Assembly (NCBI GenBank): GCA_016839845.1
Contig: JAEOTL010000111.1
Span: 1 to 20,161, forward strand
DNA length: 20,161 bases
Source of the DNA: Promethearchaeota archaeon
GTDB lineage: Archaea > Asgardarchaeota > Lokiarchaeia > Sigynarchaeales > SOKP01
Reading direction: 5' to 3'
Part shown: in pieces, positions 13,768 through 20,161 of the stretch
How positions within the stretch are numbered: position 1 is the first letter of the stretch
Layout of the letters: each line of letters opens with the position of its first letter
The notes under the pieces: generated by a model
Databases searched by the model: none
The model's input: the letters and a program-made list of their open reading frames with translations, nothing else
Told to the model about the DNA's origin: nothing
Translations under genes and position numbers: made by a program

Positions 13768-14523
13768 TTAATTTTCGATTTTTGGTAAATTAATTTCTGA
13801 TTGTTCTTCTCCAACAATAAATGTATAGTCATATAGAGTTTCTGTATGGCCTCCGTTATGCTGTATAGAGACCGTACTTGCTTTAGGGCCAAATCTTTTT
13901 AAAATAGATATTATCTTTCCTACTTGACCAATATTTTTACCGGACATAATAATTGCCAGGTTATTCTCCTTGAAATTCAAGTTTTTAACGATTTCTTGTT
14001 CTGGGATGGTAATTTTCAAGACATCCATCCTTTTATAAACATCTTCCTTTGGGGTTCTTGGATTTTTTACATTGATTAAAATATTTCTTCCATCATGCAA
14101 ATTTAATTGGATATGACCACCTTTTACGGTAGTTTTATTGTTTATCCTACAAAGTTTATAAGTGCTCTCTTCCTCAGGAATTCTATGCAAAATAAGACCA
14201 TAATGGGAATCAGGTAATATTCTGTAGTGTTCATTAGTTTTATCTATTGATAACACATCCATCAAACCAACAGGAAATCCTTTATCCTTGACTACTTTAC
14301 CATCGATTTTGAAATAGCCTAAACCGATGAGTTTTTTTGCTTCTCTATGAGTATTCGTTATTTTCAAAAGGTCTCTAACAATATGGAGTAGAGGGAAACA
14401 AATTCTACTCGGGTGTGGACCCGGAGAGGCTTTGATAAAGAACTTTCCATGTTTTCTTTTGATCTGTAAAAACGCCGGAGTATTAAGTCGTTTTAGGGTC
14501 TTTTGACCTCCATGCCTAGCCAT
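13768..14523 (-). CDS. rps4e: Small ribosomal subunit protein eS4
   Basis: This 251-residue protein is a full-length eS4, found only in archaea and eukaryotes. MARHGGQKTLKRLNTPAFLQIKRK opens it. An S4-like RNA-binding domain follows (about 42-105, REAKKLIGLGYFKIDGKVVKDKGFPVGLMDVLSI). The C-terminal KOW-type domain has NLAIIMSGKNIGQVGKIISI. It starts 3 nt after uL24, suggesting coupled translation. Confidence 0.95.
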   Translation of the reverse strand: MARHGGQKTLKRLNTPAFLQIKRKHGKFFIKASPGPHPSRICFPLLHIVRDLLKITNTHREAKKLIGLGYFKIDGKVVKDKGFPVGLMDVLSIDKTNEHYRILPDSHYGLILHRIPEEESTYKLCRINNKTTVKGGHIQLNLHDGRNILINVKNPRTPKEDVYKRMDVLKITIPEQEIVKNLNFKENNLAIIMSGKNIGQVGKIISILKRFGPKASTVSIQHNGGHTETLYDYTFIVGEEQSEINLPKIEN

Positions 14524-14526
14524 ATT

Positions 14527-14955
14527 CTATTTTTCCTCCTCTTTATTTTTCTTTGGGCCTGTTAACTCTTCCCCATAAAATCCGTATAGTGCCTTTCTTT
14601 CAATTATTTTCGCACGCCAAGGATCCATTTTTTTTTCCTTTGTGAGTTTTGTGATAACTAAATTCGAAATATGGATTGCAGGGTGGAATTGGGTACCATC
14701 TGCTTTTTCAAATTGAGCTTCTTTTATTTTACATCTTAAGTCAGGAGTAACCTCTAATACTTCCCCCTCGAAATCTTTGAATTCACCCTTACATACTCTT
14801 ACCTGGTCTCCTACTCTAACCGGTAATCTTTTTATCCCATACTCATCTCGTACAAAATCAGCGACTCTAGTACTGAAAAGTTTTGATCTTTTATGATTTG
14901 GGTAATTATAGAGAGCTTTTCTCTGTTTTCTTGGTTGTTTTGATTTTACTTTCAT
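14527..14955 (-). CDS. rpl24: Large ribosomal subunit protein uL24
   Basis: This 142-residue archaeal uL24 has the basic start QPRKQRKALYNYPNHKRSKLFS, the KOW motif RVGDQVRVCKGEFKDFEGEVLEV (about 47-69), and HPAIHISNLVITKL. It is an early assembly protein near the exit tunnel. The C-terminal 20 residues are charged (GPKKNKEEEK). Gaps are 23 nt to uL14 and 3 nt to eS4. Confidence 0.95.
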   Translation of the reverse strand: MKVKSKQPRKQRKALYNYPNHKRSKLFSTRVADFVRDEYGIKRLPVRVGDQVRVCKGEFKDFEGEVLEVTPDLRCKIKEAQFEKADGTQFHPAIHISNLVITKLTKEKKMDPWRAKIIERKALYGFYGEELTGPKKNKEEEK

Positions 14956-14978
14956 TTTCTTTTTCCCTCTCTCTATTA

Positions 14979-15404
14979 TTAAATTATAAGAGATGATATT
15001 GATGCTAACCTAGGGAACAATTCAGCAGCTTCGCGAGCGATAGGGCCTCTTATTTCTGTTCCGCGGGGGTCTCCCTCTTTAGTTACTAACACACCAGCAT
15101 TATCCTCAAAACATAATCTTGTTCCATCTAATCGGCGGAAAATCATTTTTTGCCTTACTATTACCGCTTTCATGATGTTTCCTCTCATTTCAGGCTTCCC
15201 TTTTTTTATAGTAACTGTACATATGCTGCCTACAGTTGCTTTCGGTAATCTTCTTTGCCTCCCCTTATAATGATCAACATTAATAATCTGAGCTATTTTG
15301 GCACCAGAGTTATCTGCTATCTGAATTCTTGAACCGTTCGCAAGTCCATAGCTGGTACGGGATCTTGCCATCCGCTTGCTTCCCATCTTACGCCTAGTTC
15401 CCAT
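14979..15404 (-). CDS. rpl14: Large ribosomal subunit protein uL14
   Basis: This 141-residue protein has the uL14 core: GSRIQIADNSGAKIAQIINVDHYKGRQRRLPKATVGSICTVTIKKGKPEMRG (about 24-75), then VIVRQKMIFRRLDGTRLCFEDNAGVLV and the end GPIAREAAELFPRLASISSLII. It sits at the subunit interface and, in archaea/eukaryotes, binds aIF6. Its ATG overlaps the uS17 stop by one base (TAATG), with GGTGAGG upstream. Confidence 0.95.
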   Translation of the reverse strand: MGTRRKMGSKRMARSRTSYGLANGSRIQIADNSGAKIAQIINVDHYKGRQRRLPKATVGSICTVTIKKGKPEMRGNIMKAVIVRQKMIFRRLDGTRLCFEDNAGVLVTKEGDPRGTEIRGPIAREAAELFPRLASISSLII

Positions 15405-15757
15405 TAATCCTCACCGCCTGAAATTTTATTTAATACTATAAACGCTTTTGTTTTTGAAATTTTACGAGATTCACCGACCCTAATAAGATCTCCTATCTCA
15501 ATCTCATGACTCAAACATTCAGGTAAATGACATGCAAGTCGAGTGTTCCGACGTTCATATCTTTGGAATTTTTTAACAAATTGAACGTAATCTCTTCTAA
15601 TAATAACTGTATTTCTAGATTTTTTACTTACAACAACCCCTTGAGTAATTTTACCCCTGATTCGAGTTGTACCATGAAATGGGCACACCTCATCAGTGCA
15701 ATCTTCAGCCTTAGCTTTAGGTGGTGTTACTCCCGGAATTCCAATATTTCTACTCAT
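15404..15757 (-). CDS. rps17: Small ribosomal subunit protein uS17
   Basis: This 117-residue protein has the archaeal N-terminus NIGIPGVTPPK...CPFHG (4-29). The OB-fold follows: IRGKITQGVVVSKKSRNTVIIRRDYVQFVKKFQRYERRNTRLACHLPEC and a final GDLIRVGESRKISKTKAFIVL. Its ATG overlaps the stop of the Rpp29 gene by 4 nt (ATGA). Confidence 0.95.
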   Translation of the reverse strand: MSRNIGIPGVTPPKAKAEDCTDEVCPFHGTTRIRGKITQGVVVSKKSRNTVIIRRDYVQFVKKFQRYERRNTRLACHLPECLSHEIEIGDLIRVGESRKISKTKAFIVLNKISGGED

Positions 15758-16065
15758 ATTTTATACCATCTTTTTTTTTTTAGACTTCTTAATCTGTTCA
15801 ATGGAAGACCAATAATCTTATTTCCATTCACTTCTAGAAAATGCTCTTCTTCCCCCTCAGAGGTTTGTAATTTAAATCTGAAAATATAATCCTTTTTTAT
15901 ATATTTTTTAATTTTTTCATTCTGTTCTGTAATTAATATGTTTCTTGTCTCATCAACCACAAATCCTATATCCGAGAATTTTTTACTAAATTTTTTTGAT
16001 TTGAGTTTTGAATAGGCTTGAATTCCAATTAAATCATGATAAATTAAAAATCTTGGATCGATCAT
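15754..16065 (-). CDS. rnp1: RNase P protein component 1 (Rpp29/Pop4 homologue)
   Basis: This is a 103-residue protein. It shows YHDLIGIQAYSKLKSKKFSKKFSDIGFVVDETRNILITEQNEKIKKYIKKDYIFRFKL and the end VNGNKIIGLPLNRLRSLK. That is the Sm-like barrel of archaeal Rpp29, which binds the specificity domain of RNase P RNA together with Rpp21. The usual RPEDR-like ending is replaced by LPLNR. Its place between uL29 and uS17, with 4-nt overlaps on both sides, is the standard archaeal context. The SUI1-type gene found here in many archaea is absent. Confidence 0.9.
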   Translation of the reverse strand: MIDPRFLIYHDLIGIQAYSKLKSKKFSKKFSDIGFVVDETRNILITEQNEKIKKYIKKDYIFRFKLQTSEGEEEHFLEVNGNKIIGLPLNRLRSLKKKRWYKI

Positions 16066-16265
16066 CGTCCTTCCTCGTTTAATACCGTTAAAACGCGTGC
16101 AATTTGCTTTCTTAAGACTTTTGCTTTACCAGGGTTATCAGAAAGCCCTCCTCCAGTTTGGTTTGAGTAGAGCATCATTAACTCTTCTCTTAAATTTATT
16201 AAGGTTCGTTCCCTTTCCCTTTCGTCCATTTCTCGTATTTTTTCAGCTGTTAACAAGTCACCCAT
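16062..16265 (-). CDS. rpl29: Large ribosomal subunit protein uL29
   Basis: This 67-residue two-helix protein reads LLTAEKIREMDERERERTLINLREELMMLYSNQTGGGLSDNPGKAKVLRKQIARVLTVL, a typical archaeal uL29, which lies by the tunnel exit and contacts SRP. I choose ATG 16265 because AGGTGA (16271-16276) lies 5 nt upstream. A GTG at 16274 would add three residues but would itself be part of the Shine-Dalgarno site. The stop overlaps the Rpp29 start by 4 nt. Confidence 0.92.
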   Translation of the reverse strand: MGDLLTAEKIREMDERERERTLINLREELMMLYSNQTGGGLSDNPGKAKVLRKQIARVLTVLNEEGR

Positions 16266-16275
16266 TTTTTTCACC

Positions 16276-17073
16276 TTACTGTTTTTCTTCTACTTCCTCT
16301 TCCTCTTCTTGGTCTTCTGGAGCTAGAGAAATCTCTGATATTGCTTCTTCGTCTACTTCATCTATAATTTCTTTATCTTCTTCACTTAATCCTTCAACTT
16401 CTTCCTCAATTATATACTCTGCTTTAGTTTTGGTTAATTTTGCCTCTGCTTCAGCTTGAGCTTTTTCTAGAAGATCAGCCTTTATATAAACTTCATCACC
16501 CATCTTTGTTCCAACATGCTGGATCTTAACTACAACACCTAGGACTCCAGATTTTTGAATGCATTGGGCAACACCCTTATCCACTCCTTCTTGGGAGTGA
16601 TAACCACTCTTTGTCATTGTTCCAGCCCTGAATATCTGACAGCGGGCACGTTGGGAGGTAACCTTACCGGAGATTCGAATCTCGGCACCTAGAGCTCCCC
16701 CGGAATCCATTATTTTTCGTAAGATGTAATATCCTGCCCTACGATAATGCCTACCCCTATCTAGGGAATAAGCAAGTCTTTCCGCCATAATTTGGGCATT
16801 CAAATCAGGATTCGGAACCTCTTCAACCTCGATCTGCGGCATTTCTAAGCCAAATCGGTCTTGGAGTACGTCAGTAATTTCTTGGATGCGCTTCCCCCCC
16901 TTCCCGATAACCAGACCTGGACGAGATGTTTTTAACGTAATACGAACTCCTAAAGGTGTTTTTTGAACATCAACACCTGCAAATCCTGCTCTAACTAACT
17001 CTGATCGTAGATACTCATTAATTTGCATGAGTTTAATACCTTGTTCAATAAAATTCTTCACTAAGGGGGACAT
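16276..17073 (-). CDS. rps3: Small ribosomal subunit protein uS3 with acidic C-terminal tail
   Basis: This is a 265-residue protein. The type-II KH domain (about 18-88) carries the GXXG loop G57-K58-G59-G60 in LVIGKGGKRIQEI. The C-terminal domain runs GALGAEIRISGKVTSQRARCQIFRAG to DEVYIKADL. From about 223 to 265 the chain is almost all acidic, with repeated Glu/Asp clusters. Many archaeal uS3 proteins end shortly after residue 210-230, so this tail is longer and more acidic than usual. It helps form the mRNA entry tunnel. The start is ATG 17073. Confidence 0.95.
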   Translation of the reverse strand: MSPLVKNFIEQGIKLMQINEYLRSELVRAGFAGVDVQKTPLGVRITLKTSRPGLVIGKGGKRIQEITDVLQDRFGLEMPQIEVEEVPNPDLNAQIMAERLAYSLDRGRHYRRAGYYILRKIMDSGGALGAEIRISGKVTSQRARCQIFRAGTMTKSGYHSQEGVDKGVAQCIQKSGVLGVVVKIQHVGTKMGDEVYIKADLLEKAQAEAEAKLTKTKAEYIIEEEVEGLSEEDKEIIDEVDEEAISEISLAPEDQEEEEEVEEKQ

Positions 17074-17115
17074 AATCTTTCAATTCTCATTATAATTTTT
17101 TTATTATTATCTAGC

Positions 17116-17595
17116 TTAACTTGGAAATTCATATATGACAATTTCAACATGGGTGAGGGTCTTAAATTTTGCTGTACTCCGTCCTCGAGCTCTTTCAATA
17201 TACCGTTTAATAGTTCGACCACGTTGCGCTGCGGCATGAATAACTCTACACATCTCAATATCTAATCCTTTATATTCTCCATTGGATTCAACAGCGGAGA
17301 GAACTTCATAGATTCTTGCTGCTGATTTCTGTGGATATCTTCCTGCATACCATTTAAATTGTTTCAAATCTTTCCGATGTGGGAGTTTTTTCTTGTGTCT
17401 CCTGAATGGGACTGATTGTTTTAATTGAATAACATTCTCAAGAAATTCCTTTGCTCTTTCTACTCTCATTCCTTTTATTACAGCACAAATCTCTCGAGCA
17501 TGTTTTGGTTTAATCCTCAAATCTCTACCCGATGCTTTAGCTAATCTCTCAGAATCGTACTTCTGTTCTGCAAATGAATAACCCCAGTTAGGCAA
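17116..17595 (-). CDS. rpl22: Large ribosomal subunit protein uL22
   Basis: This 159-residue protein shows RDLRIKPKHAREICAVIKGMRVERAKEFLENVIQLKQSVPFRRHKKKLPHR, then GRYPQKSAARIYEVLSAVESNGEYKGLD and RAQRGRTIKRYIERARGRSTAKFKTLTHVEIVIYE-like features. This is the archaeal/eukaryotic uL22 (L17e) with its beta-hairpin that lines the exit tunnel. Gaps are 34 nt to uS19 and 42 nt to uS3. Confidence 0.95.
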   Translation of the reverse strand: MPNWGYSFAEQKYDSERLAKASGRDLRIKPKHAREICAVIKGMRVERAKEFLENVIQLKQSVPFRRHKKKLPHRKDLKQFKWYAGRYPQKSAARIYEVLSAVESNGEYKGLDIEMCRVIHAAAQRGRTIKRYIERARGRSTAKFKTLTHVEIVIYEFPS

Positions 17596-17629
17596 AATAT
17601 ATCATCTCATTTAATTTTATTATTTTAAT

Positions 17630-18205
17630 TTACTTTAGTGGAACATATTTTGAACTTCTTGTGGCCCCAATTCCAGGAGAACCATGCTGAATTCTTTTAC
17701 GTGTTAATGAAAACTCGCCGAGATAGTGACCAATCATCTCCGGTTTAATATCGACAACTTCAAAGGATTTACCATTGTATACGCCAATTTTTAATCCAAC
17801 GAAATCGGGAAATATTATCATATCTCTCACATGTGTTCGAGTTAAAAGATCTTTTCCCCGTTTTTTGGCACGGTAAGCACGTCTAAGGCTTTCGAGTAAT
17901 TTTCTTTGTCTTGGGGGCATCCCACGTTTCATAGATCGTCTTTGTCTTGCGGGTAATAACTCTATAAACTGATCCATGTTCATTTTCTTGAGTTCCTCCA
18001 ATGTATACCCTCTGTAATGAAATTTTAATCTATCTAACTCTTTTTTTGTATCTAATTCCTCCCCATCTTCATAATCCTCATCGATTTCTGGTTCAATCTC
18101 TGGTTCTATATCTTTCTTTGAATCTACTTCCTTTTCCGAGGTATCACTCGATTCCTCATCTACTTCTTCTGGTTTTTCTTCATTAGATTGTTCGTCTGGC
18201 GCCAT
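17630..18205 (-). CDS. rps19: Small ribosomal subunit protein uS19 with acidic N-terminal extension
   Basis: This is a 191-residue protein. The uS19 core (about 62-191) is complete: [72 protein letters not shown] and [18 protein letters not shown] at the end. Archaeal uS19 is usually about 130-150 residues. Here the first 55 residues are an added, strongly acidic, disordered-looking segment with Pro-Glu-Ile-Glu repeats. The start is ATG 18205 with only GGTT as a weak upstream site. A later start (M75) would cut into the conserved domain, so at least part of the extension is real. It is the first gene of the operon; uL2, its usual upstream neighbour, is absent. Confidence 0.93.
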   Translation of the reverse strand: MAPDEQSNEEKPEEVDEESSDTSEKEVDSKKDIEPEIEPEIDEDYEDGEELDTKKELDRLKFHYRGYTLEELKKMNMDQFIELLPARQRRSMKRGMPPRQRKLLESLRRAYRAKKRGKDLLTRTHVRDMIIFPDFVGLKIGVYNGKSFEVVDIKPEMIGHYLGEFSLTRKRIQHGSPGIGATRSSKYVPLK

Positions 18206-18332
18206 TTTTTAACCAATCTGCTTAATTCTTTAATAATATTCGGTTATTATTTTCTGTTATAACTTCATACGGTAAGGATTTTAGTGTTAGGCAACATTTT
18301 AACTTTTAGGTTAAGCAAGTGAAAATCATAAA

Positions 18333-18342
18333 ACTTATAAGT
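18333..18342 (-). promoter_or_regulatory. Probable TATA box of the ribosomal protein operon
   Basis: On the minus strand ACTTATAAGT, in an AT-rich setting, is a strong archaeal TATA-like box and the best in the gap between the cupin gene and uS19. It predicts transcription from about 18311, giving a leader of roughly 105 nt. The rest of 18206-18424 holds no convincing gene; the leader contains short TTAACC/GGTTAA-like segments but no clear riboswitch. Confidence 0.45.
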
Positions 18343-18424
18343 CTTAGATGTAGATTTGAAAAGAAGCTTAAGTTTTCAGTACATAACACGCCATTCGATT
18401 GATTTTATCAAACTGTCGGAAATT

Positions 18425-19099
18425 TTAATAATAGTGGTTCGGATTAAAAACACGTTCAATATCATTCTCATCAAAATCACCTTCCCACCTTTCCTTAACG
18501 AGCACAAATTCTTCTGTATCTTTATTTGAGTTGATAATGGTATGAAATGTATTGATTTGAGTTCGAAATTTTGTAGCCTTGTTGACGTTATAAAAAACTT
18601 TATTCCCAATCAATATAATTGGTCTTCCGTGTAAAACTTCCCAAAACTCTTTGCGGGCTCTATGAAATTGAATTGATAATCCGCATTCAGGACGTACAAA
18701 AATTAAATTATAGTCGGAGTAAGTAAACTTAAAACTATACCATTTAGGGAGTGTGTCAACATAGTCAGTAGGAATCTGATATCTTTTTATGAAAAAATCA
18801 GGTGTAAGATTTATTTTCTTAGAATTTTCATATTTATAGGGATCATAAATGACTTGATGGGTTGAAATATCCCTATTGTATTCAATTTCAAGGGGATCTT
18901 TACCATGATTGATAATTAAGTAGTGATCCAAAGGATGAATTATTAAATCTCGTTCGGTAATATCATTAGATCGGAAGGTAGTTCCATTTATGAGTAAGAT
19001 GTGACTATTCTTTTTTATATCAATTGATATCGCTAATTCGCTGGAAGAATTTTGTCGAAGAACTGTGCTCCTTCCAGATTCTATAATTTCTCTATTCAA
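18425..19099 (-). CDS. Cupin protein related to type II mannose-6-phosphate isomerase
   Basis: This is a 224-residue protein. The C-terminal half (about 133-224) follows the type II phosphomannose isomerase cupin: PECGLSIQFHRARKEFWEVLHGRPIILIGNK, an FHTI segment, and the end VKERWEGDFDENDIERVFNP. In the usual family motif QYHHHRxExW two histidines bind the metal. Here H146, E151 and H186 remain, but one His is replaced (HRA), so activity may be altered or lost. The N-terminal half (about 20-80) looks like a second, degenerate cupin. The start is TTG 19099 with GGTGG a few bases upstream. It lies 24 nt after the ribokinase gene and probably shares its mRNA, which fits sugar-phosphate metabolism. 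Family good, reaction uncertain. Confidence 0.65.
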   Translation of the reverse strand: MNREIIESGRSTVLRQNSSSELAISIDIKKNSHILLINGTTFRSNDITERDLIIHPLDHYLIINHGKDPLEIEYNRDISTHQVIYDPYKYENSKKINLTPDFFIKRYQIPTDYVDTLPKWYSFKFTYSDYNLIFVRPECGLSIQFHRARKEFWEVLHGRPIILIGNKVFYNVNKATKFRTQINTFHTIINSNKDTEEFVLVKERWEGDFDENDIERVFNPNHYY

Positions 19100-19123
19100 A
19101 TTGCCACCAAATATTACTTATTC

Positions 19124-20077
19124 TTAATATTTCAATTCGTTAAACATTTTATTAAGTTCTGAGGAATATGGCATTGAATCTTGGGCACCTTTCCTAGTAA
19201 CTGCAATAGAAGCTGCTACAGTTGCATATTTCACTGCAGTTATAATTGGTACCCCTTTACTCAGCTTTCCTGCTAGAACCCCGATAAAGCAATCACCTGC
19301 ACCTACAGTGTCAATTGTCTTAACTAGAGGAGCTGGTATCTCACTCACCTCATCTTTACTTTTGTTATAGACTATACATCCCCGTTTACCTAGAGTGGTT
19401 ATTATATAATTTATTCCTAAACTAGAGATGTCTCTGGAAGCCTGAATTATTTGCTCCTTTCCATTACTCCCATTTTTTTTTTCAAATTTTAAAAATGAAT
19501 GTAATTGAAAAAGCTCACCCTCATTAGGAACAATAATATCTACTATTTTCAGAACCTCAAGAGGAATTGGTTTTAAGGGAGCGGGATTTAGAATTTTTAT
19601 GACATCCCCTTTCAATGCTAATTTAAATGCTTCCTTGATAGTTTCCATTGGGATCTCCATCTGAAGAACTAATACACTCGCATTTTTAATTATATCAGCC
19701 CTTATGTTTAAATCTTCTACCCCTAGTTTAGCATTAGCTCCAGGGGCTACACTTATCATATTTTCTCCATTATCATCGATTAATATGAAAGCAACTCCAG
19801 TTGCCTCTTCAGGATCTCTAAAAACATAGTTTATGTCGATACCCTCATGAGTTAGTTGTGAAATCATTTGATCCCCAAACATATCTGTACCAATCTTTCC
19901 GATAAATAAAGTGCCTGCGCCCGACCTTGCGGAGGCTACAGCTTGGTTCGCACCCTTTCCTCCTAGGGACTGTTTAAAAGTACCACCAGTTACAGTTTCA
20001 CCCGCTGAGGGGAATCGTTTTAGATATATGTTCATATCCATATTGCTTGATCCTATAATCACTGTTTTATTAGGCAT
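19124..20077 (-). CDS. rbsK: Ribokinase (PfkB family carbohydrate kinase)
   Basis: This 317-residue cytoplasmic enzyme would phosphorylate D-ribose (or a related sugar or nucleoside) at O5 with ATP. PfkB signature 1 is GGKGANQAVASARSG (39-53). Signature 2 is DTVGAGDCF (256-264), with Asp262 as catalytic base and the anion hole GAGD. Further ribokinase hallmarks are SNMDMN near the start, APGANA (111-116), NPAP (164-167), PNEGEL (184-189) and IAVTRKGAQ (291-299), the last being close to bacterial RbsK. Length is right for the family. GGGAG lies 8 nt before ATG 20077. First gene of a two-gene unit with the cupin. The close likeness to bacterial RbsK may reflect transfer. Substrate not proven by sequence. 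Confidence 0.85.
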   Translation of the reverse strand: MPNKTVIIGSSNMDMNIYLKRFPSAGETVTGGTFKQSLGGKGANQAVASARSGAGTLFIGKIGTDMFGDQMISQLTHEGIDINYVFRDPEEATGVAFILIDDNGENMISVAPGANAKLGVEDLNIRADIIKNASVLVLQMEIPMETIKEAFKLALKGDVIKILNPAPLKPIPLEVLKIVDIIVPNEGELFQLHSFLKFEKKNGSNGKEQIIQASRDISSLGINYIITTLGKRGCIVYNKSKDEVSEIPAPLVKTIDTVGAGDCFIGVLAGKLSKGVPIITAVKYATVAASIAVTRKGAQDSMPYSSELNKMFNELKY

Positions 20078-20161
20078 AAATATACTCCCTTCAAAATCTT
20101 TTATTTAGGTTTTTTAATTCTATATAGACTATATGTGGGGCATCATTTTTATTTGCAGTTA

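Noticed and set aside
13381..13788. Plus-strand ORF of 135 codons, hydrophobic
   Set aside because: It is the antisense shadow of uL5 and the end of eS4; a lysine-rich gene read backwards gives Phe/Leu-rich frames that mimic membrane proteins.
18376..18609. Minus-strand ORF of 77 codons overlapping the cupin gene end
   Set aside because: It is in another frame of the cupin gene, whose family motifs continue through this region; no independent support.
1..20161. CRISPR arrays, tRNA or rRNA genes, insertion sequences, integrase sites
   Set aside because: By eye I see no regularly spaced direct repeats, no tRNA-like cloverleaf and no transposase or integrase motif in the window.

Overview
The window looks like chromosomal DNA of an AT-rich archaeon, most likely an Asgard archaeon of the Lokiarchaeia/Heimdallarchaeia type. 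The evidence is as follows. There is a long ribosomal protein operon with archaeal/eukaryotic-only members (eL19, eL32, eS4, long uL30, the RNase P subunit Rpp29). The promoters have TATA boxes. Some genes have Shine-Dalgarno sites and others appear leaderless. Two genes encode roadblock or longin-type proteins, families that are expanded in Asgard genomes. The lineage call is inference, because no rRNA gene is present.

Positions 1-8,700 are accessory in character. From left to right they hold: the tail of an unknown gene; a roadblock/LC7 protein (+); a signal-peptide, repeat-containing, membrane-anchored surface protein ending in a DUF4430-like domain (-); a lone OppB/DppB-type ABC permease (-); a regulator with two winged-helix domains (+, divergent from the permease across a shared promoter region that carries two inverted repeats); a membrane protein with intramembrane histidines and a soluble C-terminal domain (-); a longin/roadblock-like protein (-); an AHSA1/SRPBCC protein (-); an ECF transporter S component (+); and a 50-residue tail-anchored protein (-).

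Positions 8,713-18,205 are one compact operon on the minus strand, transcribed from right to left: uS19, uL22, uS3, uL29, Rpp29, uS17, uL14, uL24, eS4, uL5, uS14, uS8, uL6, eL32, eL19, uL18, uS5, uL30, uL15. Gaps are 0-42 nt, with several stop/start overlaps. The usual flanks of this cluster are absent: uL3-uL4-uL23-uL2 before uS19, and secY after uL15. A TATA box centred near 18,337 probably drives the operon through a leader of about 100 nt. The uS14 gene has no ATG, GTG or TTG in its reading frame. It has an excellent Shine-Dalgarno site followed by ATT.

Positions 18,425-20,077 hold a two-gene minus-strand operon: ribokinase followed by a mannose-6-phosphate-isomerase-like cupin, which suggests sugar or nucleoside-sugar phosphate metabolism.

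The most interesting non-coding signal is a 24-bp element present twice with 22 identical positions. It has perfect 6-bp inverted arms. It lies in the promoter of the DUF4430-like surface protein and again in the promoter of the ECF S component, about 5.4 kb apart. This hints at one regulator controlling a small uptake regulon.
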